From positions 1 through 14,184 of the forward strand of contig DMJL01000132.1 of assembly GCA_003451785.1 (NCBI GenBank): DNA of 14,184 nucleotides, read 5' to 3'. Below the pieces are notes generated by a model. It did no database searches, was not told the DNA's origin, and was given only the letters and a program-made list of their open reading frames with translations. The stretch comes from Bacteroidales bacterium. Its GTDB lineage: Bacteria > Bacteroidota > Bacteroidia > Bacteroidales > UBA7960. The position numbers and the translations under genes are program-made. Of the stretch, positions 7,910-14,184 are shown in pieces (within the stretch, counting starts at the first letter, position 1; each line of letters opens with the position of its first letter).

Positions 7910-8863
7910 ATGAGTAGAAGTGAATTTAGCGATGTTTCTAAAAGCCATGCTGAATACAATAATAAGGGGTCAAACTTAATTGTTCCTCTAGTTTTTTTGG
8001 CAATACTCGCGATAGCTCTTGCTATTGGTGGTGCAATTTTGCTGAGAGAATATTATGGTTCAAGGGAATTGGCTCGTACTGCTGTTTCAGAGCGCAATGC
8101 AATTGCGGCTCGAAGCGATAGTTTGATGGCAGAACTGAATAGCCTTGATACAGCCTTTAAAGAACTTACGAACGAGAATGAATCTTTAAGAAGTCAAGCA
8201 GATCTCCACAGAAGGGAAATATCACGCTTAAGGCAGGAATTAAGATATTTTCAAACACTTGAGACAGATACTATTGCTGGCGGAGTTAAGGCCCAGATAG
8301 CCTACCTTGAAAAAGAATTGGAAAGATTGCGTGGCGAGTTGGGATCAATTCAAAACGAGCACAGTTCTGTAGTCGAAGCAAACTTGGCTATCCAGGCAGC
8401 ATTAAACAGCTCGCAGCTACGAGTAGCTGAGCTTGAAAGGGTAGAGGCGCAACTTAATCAAAAACTTAGTTCGGCTCATAACCTTTCTATTGTAGATCTC
8501 AATGCGATTACTCTTCGAGCGGATGGTGATCTTTCAGATAGAGCAAGGAGGGTTAACCGTATTAAGGCGTGTTTTACAATTGTTGAAAATCTTATAGCTG
8601 CACCTGGCGAAAGAACTTTTTATCTTCGAATCACTAGTGTATCCGATCCCGAGGGTTTTGACATTCAATCGGCAGGCAATTTCACAAGTGCTGATGGTGA
8701 AGTTAAAGATTATCAAGTTTCAAAAGTGGTAAACTTTCAAAATCAGGAAATGGAAGAGTGCTTAGGTATTTTATTGGAAGTAGAACTCAGACCAGGAACT
8801 TACAGGGCAACCATTTATCAAAACGGGCTTCAGCTTAGGTCGCGGGAGTTTCAGTTACGCTAA
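7910..8863 (+). CDS. Single-pass membrane coiled-coil protein with C-terminal beta domain
   Basis: Uncharacterised protein (317 aa). Residues 1-22 are hydrophilic, then one hydrophobic helix (about 24-46, IVPLVFLAILAIALAIGG) probably crosses the inner membrane. Residues about 50-190 are rich in Glu, Arg, Leu and Ser with heptad-like spacing (ISRLRQELRYF, YLEKELERLRGEL) and should form a long coiled coil, interrupted near 120-127 by TDTIAGG. From about 195 the composition changes to a beta-rich globular domain (VDLNAITLRADGDLS, KACFTIVEN, RTFYLRI, YRATIYQNG). I recall the same membrane-coil-beta layout in Bacteroidota proteins often labelled chromosome segregation protein, a label that rests on the coil alone. 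The C-terminal domain probably lies in the periplasm. It is a monocistronic unit with its own -7 box and a strong terminator. Confidence 0.85.
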   Translation: MSRSEFSDVSKSHAEYNNKGSNLIVPLVFLAILAIALAIGGAILLREYYGSRELARTAVSERNAIAARSDSLMAELNSLDTAFKELTNENESLRSQADLHRREISRLRQELRYFQTLETDTIAGGVKAQIAYLEKELERLRGELGSIQNEHSSVVEANLAIQAALNSSQLRVAELERVEAQLNQKLSSAHNLSIVDLNAITLRADGDLSDRARRVNRIKACFTIVENLIAAPGERTFYLRITSVSDPEGFDIQSAGNFTSADGEVKDYQVSKVVNFQNQEMEECLGILLEVELRPGTYRATIYQNGLQLRSREFQLR

Positions 8864-8890
8864 ATGATAGCAACGCTTAGCAGATAGAAC

Positions 8891-8917
8891 AAGCCGGTTT
8901 TTTAGCCGGCTTTTTTT
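8891..8917 (+). terminator. Intrinsic terminator
   Basis: A 7-bp stem AAGCCGG / CCGGCTT (8891-8897 and 8906-8912) with an 8-nt loop runs into seven T residues (8911-8917). It sits 27 bp after the stop of the coiled-coil gene and is a textbook Rho-independent terminator for the plus strand, separating that gene from pheT. Confidence 0.88.
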
Positions 8918-8954
8918 ATCGCCACTCCTAAAGAAAGCCCACAAGCAAAATGAT

Positions 8955-8962
8955 TACTTTTG
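8955..8962 (+). promoter_or_regulatory. Candidate -7 box for pheT
   Basis: TACTTTTG fits the TAnnTTTG -7 consensus of Bacteroidota and lies just after the preceding terminator, on the coding strand of pheT. Use of this box would give a leader of roughly 220 nt before the pheT start at 9193. No good -33 TTG is visible at the expected distance, so the assignment is tentative. Confidence 0.35.
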
Positions 8963-9032
8963 CAACTTACTTGTAGTGTTGCTTAACTTAGGTGTTAATC
9001 CACTTTTTGTTAGTAATCATTGCCTGTAAAAG

Positions 9033-9088
9033 CGTTTAATGGCGATAACGGTCGGCTACCATTCGATAATGGATACGCTAAACGATAA
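9033..9088 (+). promoter_or_regulatory. Structured segment of the pheT leader: nested and competing inverted repeats, CGATAA x3
   Basis: Within the non-coding 8918-9192 stretch, CGTTTA (9033-9038) can pair with TAAACG (9079-9084). Inside this, CCATT (9059-9063) can pair with AATGG on either side: 9038-9042 upstream or 9068-9072 downstream, the latter with a 4-nt loop. These pairings are mutually exclusive. The hexamer CGATAA occurs three times (9043, 9064, 9083), spaced 21 and 19 bp, close to two helical turns. This could be an operator array or an attenuator-like leader for pheT; stems are short, so chance is a real alternative. The rest of 8918-9192 holds no gene that I can see. Confidence 0.25.
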
Positions 9089-9192
9089 TAGGCATAAGCA
9101 AAATGCTATTGACCACTCATTCTCCCACTTGGTTGAGTTGTGAGAGTTGTCAAAAAGCAATTTTTAAAATTAAGGATTGTAACTGTTTAAAT

Positions 9193-11658
9193 ATGAAGAT
9201 TTCCTACAATTGGTTGAAGCAAATTGGGAATTTTACCCAAACTATTGATGAAATTTCGGCTATTCTAACAGATAGCGGGTTGGAAGTAGATGCAATCAGC
9301 GAATATGAAAGCATCAAAGGAGGATTAAAGGGCGTTTTCGTTGGTCAAATACTCACCTGCAGCAAGCATCCCGAAGCCGATAGGCTGTGGGTAACCACCG
9401 TTGATGTTGGGAAGGATGCACCCCTTCATATAGTTTGCGGTGCCCCAAATGCATCAACTGGGCAAAAAGTATTAGTCGCTGTGGTGGGTGCAATGCTGCA
9501 TACTCCAAAAGGAACTTTGGAAATAAAAAAGGCAAAAATTCGCGGGCAATTGTCGGAAGGTATGATATGTGCCGAAGACGAATTGGGACTGGGCGATGCA
9601 CACGATGGCATTTTGGTGCTACCGGCAGATGCGCCAGTAGGATTGGAAGCGGCACAATATTTAGGTGTTTATACCGACAAAATTTTTGAAATAGGGCTTA
9701 CCCCCAACCGGATAGATGCTGCGAGTCATTTTGGCGTTGCAAGGGACTTGGCTGCGGTAGTAAATCATAGGAACCCCGCTGCTAAAGTTGTGTTGCAAAA
9801 ACCTTCTTTTGACCACTTCGTTCCCGATAACCTAAATCGGCATATACCGGTGGTGATTGAAGACACAACCAAATGCCCGAGGTATGCAGGTGTAACCATC
9901 ACAGGTGTGAAAGTTGCTGCATCCCCAAAATGGCTTCAAGAAATGCTTCTTGCAATAGGTCTGCGACCCATAAATAATATTGTAGATATCTCTAATTTTG
10001 TGATGCATGAGTTTGGGCATCCGCTACATGCGTTTGATGCCGATACCATCGAAGGAGATACGGTAGTGATACGATGCCCCGAAAAAGGAACTCCATTTGT
10101 AACCCTTGATGGAAAAGAAATTTTGCTTACAGGCGAGGATCTCATGGTGTGCAGTGCCACAAAACCCATGTGTATTGGTGGCGTTTTGGGGGGAATTCAC
10201 TCGGGCGTTAGCGAAGCTACAACCAACATTTTTTTAGAAAGTGCGTATTTCCATCCGGTATCTATCAGAAAATCATCGAAAGCACATGGAATAAAGACCG
10301 ATGCTTCTTTTCGTTTTGAAAGGGGAGCCGACCCAAATATGGTTATCTATGCGCTAAAGCGGGCAGCTGTGCTCATTAAGGAGGTTGCAGGTGGTTCTAT
10401 CTCAAGCGAAATAGTAGATGTGTATCCTGAGGAAATCCGGCAGATTGAGTTGGAGTTTTGCCTATCTAAAGCCGCTATTCTAATAGGAAAACAAATCCCC
10501 AACAATGAATTGCGCAGCATTTTGCATAGTCTCGATATAGGTGTGCTAAGAGATTTGAGCGACACCAAATGGTTGTTAAGAATTCCAACTTATAGAGTTG
10601 ATGTAACACGCGAATGCGATGTTGTGGAGGAGATTCTACGCATCTATGGATACAATAGCGTAGAATTACCCGAAAGATTGACATCTGCAATAGTTTTGTC
10701 GCCAAAGCCCAACAAAGAGGCTCTGCAAAACATAGTCTCCGACATGTTGTCGGGCAGGGGTTTTTATGAAACCATGAGCAACTCTCTCACCAAAGGCTCA
10801 TACTATGAAATGCTTGGATTCGACTCTTCGTTTTCTGTACAGATTTTAAATCCCCTTAGCCAAGATTTGGGTGTGATGCGGCAATCCTTATTGTTTGGTG
10901 GTCTCGAAACCATTGTTTACAACATCAACAGGAAAGTTTCCGGAATGAAACTCTATGAATTTGGGAAGATCTATTTTAAAAATAATGTTGCCGATAGCCA
11001 ATCACAGCCATTAGATTCGTTCAAAGAAGAAGTATGTCTTGCAATGTTTATGGCAGGGCAAAAGAATACCGATACTTGGGCTGCTAAAGAGGAAAGTCTG
11101 GGGTTTTTCGATCTCAAAGCAGAAGTATTGCAAGTTTTTGCCAAGATGGGCATTGCAGCAAGCAGATTTCAAATTTCCGAAGAATACCAAGGGGCTGTGT
11201 TTGCTTACGCTATTCGTTATTCGGTTGACGGCAAAGAGATAGCCAAATTGGGCAAATTAGCCAATACCATTACAAAAGCATTCGATATAAAGCAAGATGT
11301 ATATTGCGCCATACTGCAATGGGAGAAAATTATGGAATTGCAGAACGACTATAAATTATTGTTTGAAGAAGTTCCAAAATATCCTGAGGTAAGGCGCGAC
11401 CTTTCTTTGCTGTTGGATAAGAGCGTGCGGTTTTCCCAAATTGAAAATCTTGCCTATAAAACAGAAGCCACTATTTTGAAGGCAGTTAAGCTTTTCGATG
11501 TTTATCAAGATAAGCGAATGGGCGAAAACAAGAAATCCTATGCCGTTGGGTTTACGCTATTGGATAATAGGCACACCCTCACCGACCAAGAAATCGAACA
11601 AGTGATGGCAAGGCTTCAAAAGGCCTTTTCTGACGAATTGGGTGCCGAAATTAGATAG
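9193..11658 (+). CDS. pheT: Phenylalanyl-tRNA synthetase beta subunit
   Basis: Large subunit of the cytoplasmic alpha2-beta2 PheRS that charges tRNA-Phe; it contributes tRNA binding and editing. I chose the ATG at 9193 because MKISYNWLKQ is the conserved PheT N-terminus; the frame stays open to an ATG at 9103 but those 30 residues have no PheT character. The resulting 821 aa is the usual length. Domains: EMAPII-like tRNA-binding fold about 40-150 (VFVGQILTCSKHPEADRLW, CGAPNA, IRGQLSEGMICAEDELGLG), B3/B4 editing region about 225-395 (RPINNIVDISNFVMHEFGHP, ASFRFERGAD), B5 about 415-490 (PTYRVDVTRECDVVEEI), a core-like synthetase fold, and the anticodon-binding FDX-ACB domain about 724-821 (VPKYPEVRRDLSL). 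pheS is not adjacent, so the subunits are expressed from separate loci, in contrast to the pheST operon of many bacteria. Confidence 0.97.
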   Translation: MKISYNWLKQIGNFTQTIDEISAILTDSGLEVDAISEYESIKGGLKGVFVGQILTCSKHPEADRLWVTTVDVGKDAPLHIVCGAPNASTGQKVLVAVVGAMLHTPKGTLEIKKAKIRGQLSEGMICAEDELGLGDAHDGILVLPADAPVGLEAAQYLGVYTDKIFEIGLTPNRIDAASHFGVARDLAAVVNHRNPAAKVVLQKPSFDHFVPDNLNRHIPVVIEDTTKCPRYAGVTITGVKVAASPKWLQEMLLAIGLRPINNIVDISNFVMHEFGHPLHAFDADTIEGDTVVIRCPEKGTPFVTLDGKEILLTGEDLMVCSATKPMCIGGVLGGIHSGVSEATTNIFLESAYFHPVSIRKSSKAHGIKTDASFRFERGADPNMVIYALKRAAVLIKEVAGGSISSEIVDVYPEEIRQIELEFCLSKAAILIGKQIPNNELRSILHSLDIGVLRDLSDTKWLLRIPTYRVDVTRECDVVEEILRIYGYNSVELPERLTSAIVLSPKPNKEALQNIVSDMLSGRGFYETMSNSLTKGSYYEMLGFDSSFSVQILNPLSQDLGVMRQSLLFGGLETIVYNINRKVSGMKLYEFGKIYFKNNVADSQSQPLDSFKEEVCLAMFMAGQKNTDTWAAKEESLGFFDLKAEVLQVFAKMGIAASRFQISEEYQGAVFAYAIRYSVDGKEIAKLGKLANTITKAFDIKQDVYCAILQWEKIMELQNDYKLLFEEVPKYPEVRRDLSLLLDKSVRFSQIENLAYKTEATILKAVKLFDVYQDKRMGENKKSYAVGFTLLDNRHTLTDQEIEQVMARLQKAFSDELGAEIR

Positions 11659-11668
11659 CTTGGCTTTA

Positions 11669-11697
11669 TTGGCATTAGCTCTCTGTTGGAATGCCAA
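11669..11697. terminator. Hairpin between convergent pheT and permease gene
   Basis: An 8-bp perfect inverted repeat, TTGGCATT (11669-11676) and AATGCCAA (11690-11697), with a 13-nt loop, lies in the 43-bp gap between the stop of pheT (+) and the stop of the permease (-). Placement suggests a shared terminator, but neither strand has a T tract and the loop is large. Confidence 0.45.
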
Positions 11698-11701
11698 AAT
11701 C

Positions 11702-12922
11702 CTACTTGTTTTGAAGCGCCAACGAAATATTTTTTAGGGGTAGGAGGGAAGCTATCAATCCTATGGCAAATACAGTAACGCTGATTTTGATAAGGTCAGT
11801 AGCCTTTATCAATACAGGGTATTCGTCAATTATAAATGCGCCTTCGGCTTGAAGTGTTATAATGCCGAATTCCATCTGTATCCACGAAATAAGCGTGCCA
11901 ACCAAAATGCCTACAACTGCCCCTCCGAGGCTAATAAAGACTCCTTCCAGAAGAAAAATTTTGCGAATCAGCTCCTGTGATGCCCCCAAGTTGTGAAGAA
12001 TGCGTATGTCCCTTCCTTTTTCCATTACCAGCATGGTGAGCGACCCTATTACATTGAACGATGCAATGATAAGTATGAATGTAAGGATGAAAAATATTGC
12101 CCATTTTTCGGTGCGCATTATGCGATACAATAATTCCTGTTGCTGAAAGCGATTTCTTACAACAAAATTTTCGCCCACAAGGTTTTTTATCGTGCTTTGC
12201 ACCTGATTTGCATCTGCCTGTGGGGTTAGTCCAATAATTACAGAGCTTACCTCTGTGTCGAAATTAAGCAGGCGGCGAGCAAGAGGTAGGGGAACCAAAA
12301 CAAACTCCATATCTGTTTCTGCATGTACTCTAAATACCCCACTGGCAAAATTGGATGTGGCAGTGAATGCTTGAGATGGATGCAAGCCAGGCGTGCGACC
12401 CCGCCGAGGCACATACAGGTTGAAAGGATCCATAAAATTGTTGATGTTGGCTGCCAACACATATTCTATTCCTTCGCCCAAAATAAAAAATTCTGCATTA
12501 TCCTCCTCCAACACAAAATTTCCGCGTACAAGCATAGTGTCAATACCCGTAATTTGGGCATAACTTTCCTCTATGCCTCGCATCGTTACAAGGTGTTGTC
12601 GTCCTTGATGGGTAATCAATGCCGACTCATCGAGTACCTGACTATAAAGTGCAACGCCCGGTATATCTTTCAGGTCATCCAAAGGAATGTCTTCAATCGA
12701 GAAAACTTTGTCGTCGGTTTGCCTTATCTCCAAATCGGGATTAAAGGCATTGAATAGATTGGAGATTACCTGTTCAAAGCCATTGAAAACCGACAATACA
12801 ATTACCAAAGCCATCGTGCCAATGGCTACACCTCCCACCGATACCCATGTGATAATATTGATTGCCTGATGTGATTTTTTTGCAAACAGGTATCGGTAAG
12901 CTATGAAAAATGGCAATTTCAC
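11702..12922 (-). CDS. LolC/LolE-family (FtsX-like) ABC transporter permease
   Basis: Inner-membrane permease (406 aa) of the MacB/FtsX superfamily. In the LolCDE system such subunits, with the ATPase LolD, release outer-membrane lipoproteins to the carrier LolA. The layout is diagnostic: N-terminal MKLPFFIAYRYLFAKKSHQAIN before TM1 (about 22-46), a long periplasmic domain (47-274), then three helices at about 275-300, 324-348 and 378-396. The cytoplasmic loop EKGRDIRILHNLGAS (301-315) after TM2 is the LolC/E coupling-helix signature that contacts the ATPase. Neither LolD nor a second permease is in the window, so this may be a homodimeric LolF-like subunit or may pair with distant genes. It lies 98 bp downstream of the methyltransferase on the same strand. 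LolC versus LolE cannot be assigned, hence no symbol. Confidence 0.9.
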   Translation of the reverse strand: MKLPFFIAYRYLFAKKSHQAINIITWVSVGGVAIGTMALVIVLSVFNGFEQVISNLFNAFNPDLEIRQTDDKVFSIEDIPLDDLKDIPGVALYSQVLDESALITHQGRQHLVTMRGIEESYAQITGIDTMLVRGNFVLEEDNAEFFILGEGIEYVLAANINNFMDPFNLYVPRRGRTPGLHPSQAFTATSNFASGVFRVHAETDMEFVLVPLPLARRLLNFDTEVSSVIIGLTPQADANQVQSTIKNLVGENFVVRNRFQQQELLYRIMRTEKWAIFFILTFILIIASFNVIGSLTMLVMEKGRDIRILHNLGASQELIRKIFLLEGVFISLGGAVVGILVGTLISWIQMEFGIITLQAEGAFIIDEYPVLIKATDLIKISVTVFAIGLIASLLPLKNISLALQNK

Positions 12923-12981
12923 TATTTCAACAATTTAGTTTTTAAGCCGAATATTGGATAAAGGCACACTACCAGAAAATC

Positions 12982-13006
12982 ACAATCTTCATGATGAGAA
13001 GGTTGT
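12982..13006 (-). terminator. Imperfect hairpin between methyltransferase and permease genes
   Basis: ACAATCTTC (12982-12990) and GAAGGTTGT (12998-13006) form a 9-bp stem with one C-A mismatch on the transcribed minus strand and a 7-nt loop, located 14 bp past the methyltransferase stop. No T tract follows. It could attenuate or process the rbfA-methyltransferase message before the permease gene, or be incidental. Confidence 0.28.
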
Positions 13007-13020
13007 CTATTTCTGAATGT

Positions 13021-13833
13021 TTACTTGGTTGCCAGTACCTGCAAGCCGGTTCCTTTTTTATGGCGTATATAAATGTCGGCAGTATTCAAAGCAACTATTG
13101 CGGGTAGTGCCAAAGCATAATAGAATGGCAACAAAGCAAGAAAACCCTTTGATAGGGCAAGAGCCTTCATGGGGTATTTCATGGTGAGCCTCCACGAAAG
13201 ATTGCCTGCAAATCCGTAAGTGTATTTTGTGCTAATATTTTCAAACCCCGCTAATGCAAGCTTTGTGGTCATATCCTCTATGCTGTATCCATCGCGCACA
13301 TGCTCTCCAATAAACGATTCCGAGTTATGCTGCCCTACATCGCTCCCGCCCAAATTAGATGGGGTGTTTATCAGCAGTTTACCTTCCGGCTTTAAAGATT
13401 GATACAAGTTGCTTAATACCTCCTGATCGTCTTCTATATGCTCCATCACATCCACAGAGAGTATCAAGTCGTATTGGATGGGTTCTACAAAACTTGACAA
13501 GTCCCTTTGCATGAATTTCACATTTTTGATACCTGCTTTAGTAAAAAACTTTTGGCAAATGGCAATCTCTTTTTCTTTAATATCCACAGCCGTAATATTC
13601 CAATGGGGAAATTTCTTGGCCATATAGTATGAGTATTGCCCCAATCCACAACCTGCATCAAGTATTTCTAAGTTTTTTTTGTGGGATTGGCTATTCGCAA
13701 TACTTTTCAATGCGCGATGAATATGCCAAGTGCGCAAAAGCATGAAGTCGAGCAGCAGGTAAAAAAGTTTGTGGGTTGTTTGGTGGCGAAAGAACAGGTT
13801 GCCTAAGGTTTTTTTGATAGGGTCGTAGTGCAT
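13021..13833 (-). CDS. Class I SAM-dependent methyltransferase
   Basis: Rossmann-fold methyltransferase (270 aa) using S-adenosylmethionine. Motif I is ILDAGCGLGQYS (57-68), the acidic residue ending the second strand is Asp84 (ITAVDIKEKE), and the post-motif region is YDLILSVDVMEHIEDD (121-136), followed by LKPEGKLLINTP. These match the UbiE/UbiG-like Methyltransf_11/25 group. The N-terminal 40 residues (KLFYLLLDFMLLRTWHIHRAL) form a hydrophobic/aromatic helix, and about 222-250 is strongly hydrophobic (KGFLALLPFYYALALPAIVAL), suggesting membrane association and a lipid-like or membrane-bound substrate. The substrate is unknown. The start at 13833 lies 14 bp after the rbfA stop, so the two are probably co-transcribed. 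Confidence 0.87.
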   Translation of the reverse strand: MHYDPIKKTLGNLFFRHQTTHKLFYLLLDFMLLRTWHIHRALKSIANSQSHKKNLEILDAGCGLGQYSYYMAKKFPHWNITAVDIKEKEIAICQKFFTKAGIKNVKFMQRDLSSFVEPIQYDLILSVDVMEHIEDDQEVLSNLYQSLKPEGKLLINTPSNLGGSDVGQHNSESFIGEHVRDGYSIEDMTTKLALAGFENISTKYTYGFAGNLSWRLTMKYPMKALALSKGFLALLPFYYALALPAIVALNTADIYIRHKKGTGLQVLATK

Positions 13834-13847
13834 GGCAAATTAACGAA

Positions 13848-14183
13848 TTAGGTTTTCAACAGCTTTTCGATATTTTCGATATAATCGAGACTGTCGTCAA
13901 CAAAAAATCGCAGATCCGGAATCACTCTTAGTTGGTTTTTTACTTGCATCCCTAAAATCCTTCGAATTTCTTTAACGCGCAATTCCAATTGTTGAAGTGC
14001 CACATCGGGAGATTTTCCGTAGATGCTCACAAAAATCTTGGCAATTCCCAAATCGGGCGACACTGTAACTTTTGTTACGGTTACCATTGTGCCTGGAAAC
14101 CAGCTGCGCCCTTCCATCTGCAAAATAGACCCTAAGTCTTTTTGTAGCAGCCTTTCTATTTTTTTTAGTCTGTTTGATTGCAT
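13848..14183 (-). CDS. rbfA: Ribosome-binding factor A
   Basis: Small KH-fold protein (111 aa) that binds the immature 30S subunit and helps finish 16S rRNA 5'-end maturation, notably in the cold. The N-terminal helix MQSNRLKKIERLLQKDLGSIL, the strand segment VTVTKVTVSPDLGIAKIFVSI and the C-terminal VIPDLRFFVDDSLDYIENIEKLL are the conserved RbfA blocks. The ATG lies at the extreme right edge of the window (14181-14183) and matches the normal RbfA start, so the gene is judged complete; its promoter would be outside. It heads a run of rbfA, methyltransferase and Lol-type permease on the minus strand. Confidence 0.94.
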   Translation of the reverse strand: MQSNRLKKIERLLQKDLGSILQMEGRSWFPGTMVTVTKVTVSPDLGIAKIFVSIYGKSPDVALQQLELRVKEIRRILGMQVKNQLRVIPDLRFFVDDSLDYIENIEKLLKT

Positions 14184-14184
14184 A

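Noticed and set aside
8962..8982. Short hairpin GCAAC / GTTGC right after the candidate -7 box
   Set aside because: A 5-bp stem with an 11-nt loop is within chance expectation and no function follows from it.
9103..9192. Upstream ATG that would extend PheT by 30 residues
   Set aside because: The extension has no PheT-like content, while the ATG at 9193 begins the conserved MKISYNWLKQ N-terminus and gives the normal family length.
8918..9192. tRNA, T-box or Phe-rich leader peptide before pheT
   Set aside because: There is no cloverleaf, no T-box consensus and no small open frame rich in Phe codons in this stretch.
1..14184. CRISPR array, phage module or multi-gene defence system
   Set aside because: No regularly spaced repeats, no cas-like, restriction or toxin-antitoxin genes, and nearly every gene is assignable to housekeeping or glucan metabolism.

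Overview
The window reads as a chromosomal segment of a Bacteroidota bacterium, possibly from the Bacteroidales/Marinilabiliales side, although the order is only a guess. The grounds are: no Shine-Dalgarno-like purine runs before the starts; TAnnTTTG-type -7 boxes before two genes; amylases with lipoprotein signals; a pheT with no pheS next to it; and an rbfA / methyltransferase / LolC-LolE-type permease cluster, which I recall as a Bacteroidota arrangement. Base composition is moderate and fairly even. It drops visibly in the 6.2-7.9 kb stretch, which holds a transposase-like gene.

Layout. Positions 1-5257 (+) hold a tightly spaced run: the 3' part of tyrS (tyrosyl-tRNA synthetase), a large multidomain GH13 lipoprotein amylase, mgsA (methylglyoxal synthase) and a second, compact GH13 lipoprotein. 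Gaps are 15-29 bp, and a strong hairpin at 5283-5315 closes the run. Positions 5349-6140 (-) encode an alpha/beta hydrolase. Positions 6318-7754 (-) encode a full-length protein built like an IS4/IS1634-type transposase in which all three DDE catalytic positions appear to be substituted. Positions 7910-8863 (+) encode a single-pass membrane coiled-coil protein with a beta-rich C-terminal domain, followed by a clear intrinsic terminator. Positions 8918-9192 are a non-coding leader with short competing inverted repeats before pheT (9193-11658, +). Positions 11702-14183 (-) hold rbfA, a SAM-dependent methyltransferase and a LolC/LolE-type permease, transcribed in that order and converging on pheT.

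How the genes work together. The two GH13 enzymes would cleave alpha-glucans at the cell envelope, and MgsA would provide a bypass from dihydroxyacetone phosphate when sugar influx outruns the lower glycolytic pathway. That is a sensible physiological pairing, and no SusC/SusD-like genes lie in the window. The rest is mostly housekeeping: translation (tyrS, pheT, rbfA) and lipoprotein trafficking (the Lol-type permease).

I see no CRISPR array, tRNA, rRNA, phage module or obvious defence island. The most unusual items are the apparently catalytically dead but intact transposase-like gene, the mgsA gene between two amylases, and the structured pheT leader.
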